Positions 10,701 through 18,305 of a stretch of DNA of 25,326 nt are shown here, one piece after another. The stretch is from positions 1 through 25,326 of the forward strand of contig JNET01032801.1 of the NCBI GenBank assembly GCA_000697455.1. The letters are read 5' to 3'. The stretch comes from Basidiobolus heterosporus B8920. Lineage: Eukaryota; Basidiobolomycota; Basidiobolomycetes; Basidiobolales; Basidiobolaceae. The translations under genes were made by a program, and so were the position numbers. The notes under the pieces are model-generated. The model was not told the origin of the DNA, did not search any database, and saw nothing but the letters and a program-made list of their open reading frames with translations. Position 1 is the first letter of the stretch. Every line of letters begins with the position of its first letter.

Positions 10701-11186
10701 ATTTGCGTCTAGGATTCCGGAGTTTAAGGGGAAATCATGAGTACTAGGTGCTAACGAAAACAGTGACTCCTCTTGAACCAACTCCTCCATCACTTCAGGA
10801 TCAACTACCTCCACGGTAGATTCATCCTCCGCAATGAGTAAATCGAAATCCGAGTATTGAGGGAATTCAGCGATATGAACAGGGATGCGTTTATCACGGC
10901 AGCGATTGAAAATCTTCAAAGCAGAGATCTTCTCACTAGCCGAGGCTAGAACCAATGAGGCCCTATCTAAATCCTCTTGCTGGAATTGACGCTGGACGTG
11001 TTGTACTTTGCCAGCTAAGCCACTGGGTTTGTTGTCAGAAATCAGGGTGACATTTGCGCCAGAATTCAAGGCAAGGTTGGCTCTTTGGATTGCACCACTA
11101 TCTGAACCCAATACCAAGACCTCTTTATCAGTCAAATGCCATCCAACGGGGAAGGAAGAAGGATGGGTGGGGGCAATGACAGTCAT
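7701..11186 (-). CDS. MET10: Sulfite reductase (NADPH) flavoprotein alpha subunit, Met10 type, with Met8-like N-terminal extension
   Basis: One uninterrupted reading frame of 1161 residues, longer than yeast Met10 (1035). Met10 passes NADPH electrons through flavins to the sirohaem-containing beta subunit, which reduces sulfite to sulfide for cysteine and methionine synthesis. Residues about 155-500 are the PFOR-like region (SGAGTAVLGASSNGANV; SGKFGGVASFTP). Residues about 520-665 resemble the PFOR gamma domain. No flavodoxin domain is present, as expected for fungal Met10. Residues about 775-1161 are the FNR-like module. It has the FAD motif RHYSIASS (945-952), the NADPH loop GLGTGMAPFRAF (1017-1028), FGSR, YLCGPTWPAGDV (1113-1124) and a C-terminal aromatic. 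Residues 12-120 are extra and resemble the Met8/CysG Rossmann domain (FPVGWHLTDKEVLVLGS; FQQEDLDRASLVLA; RDKRIPVHIAEFP). There the nucleotide loop is altered (GSDSGA) and the catalytic Asp position appears to be Glu107. A Gcn4-type site lies upstream. Confidence 0.95.
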   Translation of the reverse strand: MTVIAPTHPSSFPVGWHLTDKEVLVLGSDSGAIQRANLALNSGANVTLISDNKPSGLAGKVQHVQRQFQQEDLDRASLVLASASEKISALKIFNRCRDKRIPVHIAEFPQYSDFDLLIAEDESTVEVVDPEVMEELVQEESLFSLAPSTHDFPLNSGILDANTAVSYVAYALSDIAFVYPVVPSGHLGEQAETWGEEGKLNAFGKTVKTLRMDTRSGAGTAVLGASSNGANVSVLTGSQAILHMIPSMYALADSKVPAVFHVSTQAFNDNLDAYSDNFDIMAARQTGFALLASSTAQEAYDFAVIAHVASAVTQTPMLHFFDGVRIAHEQSQIQVAQPAELVSFYEGINNNDSSFNSVAEAINEVMNKFGSLFGRKYQPIEYFGAEDATDVIVHVGSASSIIEKTVNALNKDSKRYGLLSVRLYRPWTVEQILATLPKSAKNIIILEQTANTTGPLLQDFSATLQQSKDLRDQRPRLISGKFGGVASFTPSTVKAIYEQASLGNPINFNEDPFVHASDLDIQGDIKQSIFWDSLSNGTLKAAAALPQVYDHSQLHTAYDTYSNGGIAFTEFRHSGEPTQFLSYPIQHADYIGIHDDSILDKYNFLSTAKKSTQIVINTPLKGAELEEKLPGSFKKEALKIQPELFVLDASKVLADLGLDTDLTVIVLQAAYLQLQKHAQIVEVLSQQFVNKAGVEGLFRDIVERVQQELTLVELPATWADAESEEEAALPSKVKGSLVTEISDELEAGFTNISNWHSSAWQLMFQEAYQTRTDNHENKTFIITLTENKRLTPLSYDRNVFHLEMDTTGTGLKYEIGDALGVHGHNDAAETLEFLSFYGLNPDDIISVKKEIDSKQGESRTMLQLFTQHLDIFGRPSKRFYESLATFAKDPKEKERLEFLISSEGSAEFKQRVNDTVTYADLLREFTTAHPDIDDLVQLVPPIKPRHYSIASSMKMYPNSVHLLVVLVDWATSTGQARIGQCTRYLSQMKVGDQLTVSIKPSVMKLPPRDEQPVIMAGLGTGMAPFRAFIQERAIAKAQGKEVGPMALYFGSRFRSSEYLYGEELEAYHAEGLLTHLQLAFSRDQKQKIYIQHKMQEDSQLLHRYMLQEDGHFYLCGPTWPAGDVKDAMVSSFVENGGITESQANNKISELKELEKYILEVY

Positions 11187-11339
11187 ATTTAGTATACAAT
11201 CAGGCTATGAATGAACACTCCAAGGATATAAAGATCAACAATGATAAATGAAAGTCAGTATTGGTGCGGTGCATAACAACAAACGCAGCCAAGGTTATAT
11301 ATCCAATGCTTAGTACCACTTTGATCGGTAATGCCTCAA

Positions 11340-11346
11340 TGACTCA
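11340..11346. promoter_or_regulatory. Gcn4/CPC-1-type bZIP site upstream of MET10
   Basis: A perfect TGACTCA lies 154-160 bases upstream of the MET10 start. Gcn4-family regulators bind this heptamer in front of amino-acid biosynthesis genes across fungi. A chance match in 770 bases is possible, so the call rests on its position in front of a sulfur-assimilation gene. Confidence 0.45.
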
Positions 11347-11367
11347 GGCAAAATGGCGCGATAGTGT

Positions 11368-11399
11368 GATGGTGCGATGGTACGATGGTGCGATGGTGC
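11368..11399. repeat. Four tandem 8-base repeats (GATGGTGC/GATGGTAC)
   Basis: GATGGTGC, GATGGTAC, GATGGTGC and GATGGTGC follow each other without gaps, starting at 11368, 11376, 11384 and 11392. The array is 22 bases beyond the Gcn4-type site on the side away from MET10. It is non-coding; it may be a slippage-prone microsatellite or a clustered binding site. Confidence 0.8.
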
Positions 11400-11958
11400 A
11401 ATATTGTATAAGTAGAGCCCGAAATAACGCAATCTTCCCAGATAGGCAAACCGCTTAATCTTTTACTTCCGTTTGCCAATTGAGACTGCCCATTTACCTC
11501 CCATTTACTGACTATTTATTGACAGTTTATAAGATAGGTGTTGAATCAGGTAGAGCACCAGAGTGTAAGAATAGGGTGGAGTATATAATACTTAATATGT
11601 ACCCCGCATCTATCGCGTCTGTTGCATCTATTGCATCTACTACAATCCATGATTGCCCATCAAATGAAAACGAATAGAGAACGAAATGTAAACCTCGAAA
11701 TCTCTCCTTTGAATCACGCCATAGTTGGCCAATCATTCAAGCTCCTATACAATTTCTTTCATAATAGCGACCTATTTAATCAAATTTCCTGAATATATAA
11801 GCGTATTGCAGAGAAGCTGATGGTAGCATTAACATTGAATGTTTAGCAAGGTGCTTAATTATGCTGAACTTTCACCTGAACCTGAACCAGTTTCTTTTTT
11901 TTTGCCATTGCCCATTATTATGATTTTCTCTTAATACCAATGATAGAATTACTTATAG

Positions 11959-12751
11959 ATGGCACGTCGCTCACAACAACGCAGCACTCGCACGGCGAAA
12001 ACCCAAGGCCATCCTTCAAATCAAGAGGCTAAGGAAGAGGTCGTTGAGGTTGCTGAGGTCAGCCAGTGGAGAGTAGCCTTAAGATCGGTGATATTCTTCA
12101 TCACGGGAGGAGTCTTTTGTTTTTATGGACAAAGCGCATTTACAACCATCACTTTTTTCTCCGGCTTTACCGTGATTGGTAATACCAAGTAACTCCCTAT
12201 GACCTTTTTACAAAATCCCCAAATACTCATTCACTGAAATAGGTGCTTTCGCTCGAATAGCTTGCTTTAAATTATTGGGTTCTCCAAGAACTGCTACTCA
12301 AGCAACAAACCATAACTCTATTGCCATCCTCATAGGGTTGTTCGGAGGTCAATTCGTAGGCTTTTCTGAACGACTAAGCTTTGGATGCATAGGGGTATTA
12401 GGAGGATTCTTATTCGGACTTTATTTATTATGTGTAACTAGATACACCACTTTAATCCCTGCGAATTCACGTCTGGCCCTGATATTTAGCTTTGTCATGA
12501 CCGGAATTCTGACTACCTCTCAGCTAGAGACGACTTATGTCGCATTTTCTACCGCATTTGCCGGCGCTTTTATCATGGTGTATGGGATGGACGTATTCCT
12601 CAGAACTGGGATTGATCAGTTCATAGCCGAATGCCTAGTAGGCTCTGTGATTGATCCCAACGATGATGGCCACAAGCTATGGTATCACGTCTTGTTGTTT
12701 TTGGTGATTCCAACCTTTTGGCTCGGTTGCTTGTCGCAATTAGAGCAATGA
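11959..12751 (+). CDS. TMEM198/DUF4203-family multi-pass membrane protein
   Basis: Two exons, 11959-12178 and 12243-12751, with a 64-base intron (GTAATA...AAATAG), give 242 residues. The downstream ATG at 12275 is not the start: the join reads FTVIGAFARIACFKLLG, continuing a membrane segment across the splice. Residues 1-40 are a polar cytosolic-type tail (basic, then acidic). From about 42 on there are roughly seven hydrophobic segments. They are rich in small residues (LIGLFGGQFVGF, GCIGVLGGFLFGLYLL, LIFSFVMTGILTT, FAGAFIMVYGMDVFL), matching the DUF4203/TMEM198 fold with glycine-rich helices and the conserved GxDxFL-like turn. The last helix is VLLFLVIPTFWLGCL near the C-terminus. Molecular function in fungi is unknown; animal TMEM198 is linked to Wnt signalling, which does not transfer here. 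The gene shares its upstream region with MET10. Confidence 0.8.
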
Positions 12752-12988
12752 GTATGAGTGGATGCTTATGTCCGATATCTATTGTATTTACTCTCTCGCA
12801 TTTGGTCATGTAAAGCTCCGATAATCTCTCGGCTTGGGTTATTTATTTACATTGATACACCAAAGATCAAGCACAAATTAAAAACCAGAACAATCCTAAA
12901 CCACCAAAGAAAGCATTAAACAAAATTTGTAAATCCAAAAGGGCCAGAACGTTATTGTCCCAGGAAAAAATAGAATTCTTATGGTTTC

Positions 12989-13822
12989 TCAACTGAAATG
13001 ACCCCGTTGACGTTTTCCATTTCTTTGTGAAGTGTGCATCATATTCACCATTCCGGTAGCTATCTGAGTTTTGGATGGAACCTCGTACTCTGGACACAAT
13101 AGGTCACAGAACCGTTGAAAGTGTGGGTTTTCCAAAAAAGACCAGGGGATGTTTTCACTCACCAGCGCTTTAATCAGTGATTCGTCTATTTCACGTGTCA
13201 TCGAGGTTCGTGGTGTGAAAAAAGACCCTGAGTTGGTTGAAAGACCTGACTGAAAATGTGGAGTTAGATTACTCCGTGAAGGGTTCATTCCCCTTAGCGA
13301 CGTGTCGGATTGGGCTTGTTGCAGGTTGGGTGCAGAGAGAGAATTATCTTCACTATCGGAATCAGCAGCTTCCTCAGGTGAGAGTTGGAGATGTGTTGGC
13401 TGCACCAAAGAAGGGGAATCAAGAAGGGGATTGTCTGATGACTGGAAGGATTGTCCAGTAGATATGGAATTGGGAAAGGATACCGAAGAAGAAACCCCAA
13501 AGGCGGGATTCCCCGGTTGTGAGCCACGTGCATTACTAGTGCGAGATACTTCCTCGCGTACATCGATGGGAACCTGGCCAGAACATATCTATTGTAGATC
13601 AAAGATTAAATTTCACGTTATATAACTCGAGTTACTTTGCTTCGACAATCGAATACGCTAAATAGAGGCATAGAGATAGAAAATCCCTACCGCCAAATGT
13701 CTCTCCATACGTTGAGGATTGGGAGCAAATACCCTTTGACAGTAAGAACATTTCGCTCTTGGCTTTTGTCCTTCCGTTACTTCCTCATAGTATTTCCAAA
13801 TTTGATACTTGGGCCGTGGCAT
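12989..13822 (-). CDS. Small BED zinc-finger protein, probably derived from a hAT transposase
   Basis: Two minus-strand exons, 13822-13691 and 13588-12989, with a 102-base intron (GTAGGG...ACAATAG), give 243 residues. Residues 5-46 form a BED-type zinc finger: aromatic WKYYEE, then C25-x2-C28, then RMERHLAIC with ligands H42 and C46. The intron splits the finger between H42 and C46, which confirms the join. Residues about 50-170 are low-complexity Ser/Asn/Pro/Gln-rich and probably disordered. Residues about 174-220 (SLIKALVSENIPWSFLENPHFQRFCDLLCPEYEVPSKTQI region) match the segment that follows BED fingers in hAT/ZBED transposases. The protein stops soon after, so the RNase H-like catalytic domain and dimerisation tail are missing. 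Such truncated BED/hAT proteins often survive as DNA-binding host factors. An alternative 56-base intron (donor after GGAATG, acceptor ...CATTTCAG) would replace the last 20 residues with a hydrophobic tail ending at 12867. Confidence 0.72.
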
Positions 13823-14186
13823 TGATTGTAACTCGCTAAAAAGATCACCAAGACGGAAAAGGAGTGGTTATCAAGCTCGATCCATAAAATAATCAGTGGT
13901 TGACTCTTCTCCAAACTGATTGGTTATTGTGTAAGTTACACGTAACAATAGTACCCCTGATGTAACTTACACCGGGGTAGAACACACCTAAGGTAATTAT
14001 CAAGCGATGAATCGACTCACTATCAGTAATCATGCAAGTTTTATTACGCTCACATCTTCCGACGGGATCGGGTGAAGAGAAATGTTAAAATGTGGAAAAT
14101 AATGTATTTGACAAGTGACAGTAGATCATGTTGGTAATTCTATGCTATAATAGAGAATCTATTGAATATCTCTATTCTATGATGAA
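13823..14186. promoter_or_regulatory. BED-protein promoter region with nested inverted repeats
   Basis: This lies between the BED-protein ATG (13822) and the stop of the SOD-like mitoribosomal gene (14187); both genes run leftward. It holds a striking inverted-repeat cluster at 13924-13979. The rest is AT-rich with no further gene. The cluster is 100-160 bases upstream of the BED-protein start, the normal place for regulatory sites. Confidence 0.5.
13929..13979. repeat. 12-base inverted repeat with a second, nested inverted repeat
   Basis: GTGTAAGTTACA (13929-13940) and TGTAACTTACAC (13961-13972) are perfect reverse complements with 20 bases between them. The right arm is itself flanked by TACCCC (13952-13957) and GGGGTA (13974-13979), another perfect inverted pair. 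A third pair, TATTGT (13925-13930) and ACAATA (13945-13950), brackets the left arm. The structure could form a cruciform or hold a symmetric protein site. Confidence 0.85.
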
Positions 14187-15151
14187 TTAAGCACGTAGAG
14201 GGGATCGAATGACACGACCGTGAACTTTATCCCAATCTACGGACTGCCAGAATGCTTGGATGTATTGCTCTTTTCCGTCAACACCAAAGTCGACAACATA
14301 CGCATGCTCCCACATGTTGAGAGCGAGAATAGGTGCATAAGCACCGGTGGGCTTTTGGGTAGATACCTTGTCGCTCTCAGGGTCGCTGACTTCTTCTGGG
14401 CTGGTGGTGTTACCGTCAAACTGTTGGAGACGCCCAGTAGTAATTGGGTTACCAGAATTATGTGTGTTTACGATACGCAAAACACCACGTTCATCCTCAA
14501 CCAACCTAAGGGCATAAGGATATTAGTACTGAAGTTAGTACCTTACATAGGGATTAAACTGACCAGGTCCAACCGCTGCCGAAGAGAGAAGTGGCTGCTT
14601 TGGTAAACTGTTCCTGGAAATTCTCGAAACTAGTGAAATTACGGGCGATTCTTTTCTTGAGGTCCTCTTTAATAGGTCTGGGCTCAGGGGTCTTGAGAAT
14701 GGGTTAGAATATGGTTTCGTTAGAGTGAAATAGACTGCATTTTACCAGAGTTTGAAGGAAGAAGTCGGTATTCCATGCTTGAGAAGCATAGTTGTAAATG
14801 GCCGCTTTTGAGGGTTGCTTATAAGTCATAAGCATGGTTTCGAATACATTTTGGTCTTCGTGTTCAGTACCTAGTGGAATGCATGTGAGCAACATATCTG
14901 CAGAACCCAAAATTCAAGAAAGCCTTCGAATTCAGATACATACCGGTAACAAGGGAATTGAGGCGGTCAATAAGCTTTTGTTGATTCTTAGCATATACGA
15001 TACTCAAACCCCTGGGTGAGAACAACGGTTTGAGGCCGTGCTCAGTGGAGTAAGGGAGTGGAGTCAACTCATGAAGGAAGCTTTTCTGTTGATACTGAAG
15101 TGGTCTAGCAACTTGACCACAAAGTTTGCCTAGAGAACGTGCACGAAACAT
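14187..15151 (-). CDS. Mitochondrial small-subunit ribosomal protein with Fe/Mn-superoxide-dismutase fold (mS42/mS43 type)
   Basis: Four minus-strand exons, 15151-14944, 14897-14746, 14691-14564 and 14505-14187, with introns of 46, 54 and 58 bases, give 268 residues. The N-terminus is a mitochondrial presequence (MFRARSLGKLCGQVARPL). The remainder is the SOD fold: PLPYSTEHGLKPLFSPRG, then IYNYASQAWNTDFF, FGSGWTWLV, then LALNMWEHAYVVDFG and QAFWQSVDWDKV. In active Fe/Mn SODs the metal is held by three His and one Asp. Here the first His is absent, the WNH motif is WNT, and the DxWEH motif is NMWEH; only the last His remains. Loss of metal ligands marks the mitoribosomal pseudo-SODs (yeast Rsm26 and Mrp1). 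I cannot decide between mS42 and mS43. Automatic annotation may mislabel it as superoxide dismutase. Confidence 0.85.
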
Positions 15152-15577
15152 TTCTTACCAAGCCAACAACGAGGAAACAATAAGGTATCAGGTAAGGTTC
15201 AATACTCAAGTATATCTGATGACCTTACACCCAATTGTAAAAAATTTTAGTTCTCACATTTATCTCCTCGGACCTCGAGAAAATATCGAGATTTAAGGGA
15301 TTCATTGAATTTATCGAATTTAAAGAATGGAGGCTATTTCATGATAGTTAGAATAAAGCCTAAATTAAACCACCATTGATTCAGTAACCATGTCGAAAAA
15401 AAAATCCTCGTTTATTACTTGATATCACGTGGGGATTCAATTTTTGTACACGAAATTATTGCGTACATTACGTTGATTCATCTAATTGGGGACTTTTTTT
15501 CAGAGTTTTCTTGTTGAGTTTTCTCTTCGAAGTTACGTTGTGTCTGAGCTTTGATCTTCAGACAAATTGCTTTCAAG
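15152..15577. promoter_or_regulatory. Divergent upstream region of the mitoribosomal SOD-like and SmB genes
   Basis: This 426-base AT-rich region lies between divergent starts. It contains CTCGAGAAAATATCGAG-like imperfect dyads near 15276-15292, a poly(A) run near 15399, and a pyrimidine/T-rich leader before the SmB ATG. No TATA box stands out and no gene is seen. Confidence 0.35.
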
Positions 15578-16711
15578 ATGGTATGTTATTATATGCTACG
15601 ATCACTCATTGTATTTTGCTCTTAAATTGGCTCGTGATACTTATTGACGCGAGATTGTTTACTTGATTCCCACCTAGTTGTAATGATTATTGATTTACAC
15701 GTAACAAGCCACTAATCAGCCTTTCTTTTCTTTAGTCGGTCTCAAAAGGCTCAAAGATGTTGAACTTAATCAACTATAGACTCCGGATCACTCTTTCCGA
15801 CTCTCGAGTCTTGATAGGTCAAATGCTTGCATTTGATAAGCACATGAACTTAGTTTTGGCGGATTGTGAGGAGTTTAGAAAAATTAAATCCAAAAGTGGT
15901 TCCAAGGTTCCCCAAGGACAACCAGATTTGGAAGAAAAGAGAACCTTGGGTCTGGTCATCATCAGAGGTGAAATCGTTGTGAGTCTGAGTGTGGAAGGAC
16001 CACCACCACCTTCCGTAGATGATCAAAAGATTAGATTATCCCAGGTACTTGGTTAATTGCCAACTGCGATGTTACTATCATATGTCTAATACTCTTTATC
16101 CTAAGCTCGCTGCTGGTCCTGGTATTGGTAGACCTGCTGGTAGAGGTCTTCCTGTAGCACCCCCTGGTATGGCACCTATGGGTACGTATTGTTATCATTG
16201 CTCACTTCTTGAGAGAGATCGTCAATACTCAGCATTTATTTTATAGGTCTCGGTGGACCTGTACGTGGTGTTGGAGGTCCTGCTCCATCAATGATGATGC
16301 CCCGAGGACCCGGTGTTCCTGCTGCTTCCGCTGCTCCCATTTCATATGGTCGTCCACCCATGCCAGGTGCTCCACCTGGTATGCCACCAAGACCCGGAAT
16401 GCCTCCTGGTCCTCCTATGGGCTTCAGACCTGGTATGCCACCCGTTGGTATGCCAGGTGGCCCACCACCAGGTTACAGACCAGTTCCTCCAGGCATGAGA
16501 CCACCTGCCGGTATGCCAGGTGCTCCTCCTGGTTTCCCTGGCCGTGGGGTACCACCCCCAGGGTAAGTTTATATTTCTTTAGATCTTCAATTTCGAATTA
16601 GTTTTAACTTTATCCTTGTTTAGATTTGTCCCTGGACAAGCACCACCAGGTTACAGACCTGCCCCACCCGGCGTCAGACCCCCTGGCCCACCTCCTGGCC
16701 GTGGTCAATAG
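15578..16711 (+). CDS. SNRPB: Small nuclear ribonucleoprotein SmB/SmB'
   Basis: Five exons, 15578-15580 (ATG only), 15736-16044, 16106-16181, 16247-16562 and 16624-16711, with introns of 155, 61, 65 and 61 bases, give 263 residues. The Sm fold occupies about residues 7-90: Sm1 ([25 protein letters not shown], then [12 protein letters not shown]) and Sm2 ([24 protein letters not shown]). This matches human SmB, including the N-terminal VSKGSKML and the conserved downstream [13 protein letters not shown] and [12 protein letters not shown]. The C-terminal half is a Pro/Gly/Met-rich tail with repeated PPGM, GMPP and PPPGYRP units, used in homologues for GYF/WW-domain contacts. SmB belongs to the heptameric Sm ring on U1, U2, U4 and U5 snRNAs. 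Because exon 1 is just the start codon, ORF calling alone starts at the internal Met and misses eight residues. Poly(A) signal AATAAA lies at 16817-16822. Confidence 0.95.
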
Positions 16712-17539
16712 CCAACTTAAGCTCAAGATCAACAGATTTATTTTTACCATGGCTCGAACGAATTTGTCTCTAATTCAATAGATGAAATATGTCTTATATG
16801 TATCATTCTTATAGCAAATAAACACACAATCTCCACTACTATCGTCCTTTACAACCGTTTGAACAAGGCAGAATTTTTCATCGCTTGTACTTTATCCATC
16901 TAAAGCTTTACGTTAAGCCACAGAGGTGGGTGTTGGGTGATTGGATACACCATTGTGTCCTATATATTCGAGCTGTCACACGAACAAATGAATCTTCGTA
17001 ATCCAAGAATGTGGATATTTTCTCAGTCTTAAATCTATTGGATTGTAGGCATTGGATTTGCGTTGTTGAATAGCATATGTGGGCAGTATACAGCAATATT
17101 AACACTCGATATTGACACTCATCTGGGCTTGATCATTGATTAATAACAAAAGGAATTATGTAACATAATGTGAACTCCTATTTCCCGATATCTACCAATC
17201 ACATTGAAGGAACAACCAAAACAATCGAGGACCAATTTCTCGTTTGTTTACATGCATATAAACTAACCTAATTTCAACGGTTTTGAGCTTGACAAGTATT
17301 TACTCCTGTGGTATATCCTTCTTTCTTATTAGAATCTTGCTGCCTTGACCCCTTTTCCGAAGGTGTTTCATACACTTTTCCTTTGTTTAATAGTTTTTTC
17401 GACTTTCTCCTATACATAGTCTTTAGAACTGCCTTCATCTCTACAGGGCAGAGCTTTTTGATACCGCCCAGGCTTAAACTATCGTCTCTACCTTTACCTT
17501 TATACCAGAAGTCAACACATCTTTCGTAAGAGTTCAAAC
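16712..17539. promoter_or_regulatory. SmB 3' flank and Rho GTPase promoter/leader
   Basis: Of this 828-base stretch, the first 110 bases are SmB 3' UTR with AATAAA at 16817-16822. A TATAAA at 17257-17262 is a candidate TATA box for the Rho gene. It is followed by a long pyrimidine-rich leader (about 17310-17530) typical of well-expressed fungal genes. Open frames on the minus strand here are shadows of that leader. No tRNA or other RNA gene was recognised. Confidence 0.45.
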
Positions 17540-18305
17540 ATGGCCTATTTGCGTAGAAAATTAGTGATTGTTGGAGATGGTGCTTGTGGTAAAACCTGCC
17601 TTCTCATGGTGTATGCAAAGAACGAATTCCCTGCTGTATGTAAGGATTTTTATGCTAAGCACACGATAGAAGATTCACCTTTGCTATTTTAGACATACGC
17701 CCCTACCGTATTCGAGAACTATGTTGCTCGTGTGCAAGTCAATCGTAAAGTGATTGATTTGTCGCTATGGGATACTGCTGGTCAGGAAGAGTACGACCGT
17801 CTTCGTCCTCTTTCTTATCCTGAAACTCACGTAGTCCTTTTGGCATTTGGAATCGACAATCCCATTTCCTTGAGTAATATTGCAGAGAGAGTAAGTATGC
17901 TTGCATGGTTTGTACTCGGACAAATGACTAATCTCCTCTCATTATAGTGGCATCCAGAAATTGAACATTTCCTGAAGAATGTGCCGTTCTTCTTGGTTGG
18001 CTGTAAGCAAGATCTTCGACAGGATTCTGCCACGATCAACAGTCTCGCTAGACGAGGCATGGTTCCAGTCACTTATCAAGAGGTAAGTTCATTTGAGTTT
18101 GCATGATTTTCTTCCCTCATCATATTGATATCGTTGTTTTCAATCATCTTAGGGTGAGGCAATGGCTCGCCAGATCCAAGCACGCCAATATATGGAATGT
18201 TCAGCCAAAATCGGTACTGGAGTCAACGAAATTTTTGAGGCCGCTGCGCGAGCCGCCATCAGCCTTAGTACTAAGAAATCAGTACGAAGCTGTGTCGTGT
18301 TGTAG
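17540..18305 (+). CDS. Rho-family small GTPase
   Basis: Four exons, 17540-17635, 17693-17890, 17948-18082 and 18153-18305, with introns of 57, 57 and 70 bases, give 193 residues. All GTPase motifs are present: P-loop GDGACGKT (12-19), switch [10 protein letters not shown] with the effector threonine, switch [19 protein letters not shown], base-recognition GCKQDL, and ECSAK. The Rho insert helix ([21 protein letters not shown]) identifies Rho rather than Ras or Rab. The C-terminus is CVVL, a CAAX box whose final Leu favours geranylgeranylation, so the mature protein is membrane-anchored. Rho proteins control actin polarity, secretion and wall synthesis. The stretch [12 protein letters not shown] and the weakly basic tail ([10 protein letters not shown]) do not match a typical Rho1 or Cdc42 closely; it could be a Rho2- or Rho4-like paralogue, so no symbol is given. 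Confidence 0.92.

Larger units (their letters stand above)
11187..11958. promoter_or_regulatory. Divergent upstream region of MET10 and the TMEM198-like gene
   Basis: This 772-base region holds no gene I can support. TGACTCA at 11340-11346, about 155 bases above the MET10 ATG, matches the Gcn4/CPC-1 (bZIP) site that controls amino-acid biosynthesis genes in fungi and fits a MET gene. A block of four 8-base repeats lies next to it (11368-11399). TATA-like sequences occur near 11225 and 11295, and also near 11583. Repeated TGCATCTA-type words occur near 11609-11645. Short ORFs here show no coding character. Confidence 0.45.

Noticed and set aside
12275-12751. Treating the second TMEM198-like ORF as a separate gene from its own ATG
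   Set aside because: The upstream exon joins in phase across a clean 64-base intron and restores a continuous membrane segment.
13237-13625. Plus-strand ORFs over the BED-finger gene
   Set aside because: They are antisense shadows of the Ser/Asn-rich linker. The minus strand has the zinc finger and the hAT signature.
14187-15151. Catalytic mitochondrial superoxide dismutase
   Set aside because: Three of four metal ligands are replaced; the mitoribosomal SOD-like family fits better.
17274-17537. Minus-strand 87-codon ORF, Lys-rich
   Set aside because: It is the complement of the pyrimidine-rich leader of the Rho gene and has no recognisable domain.
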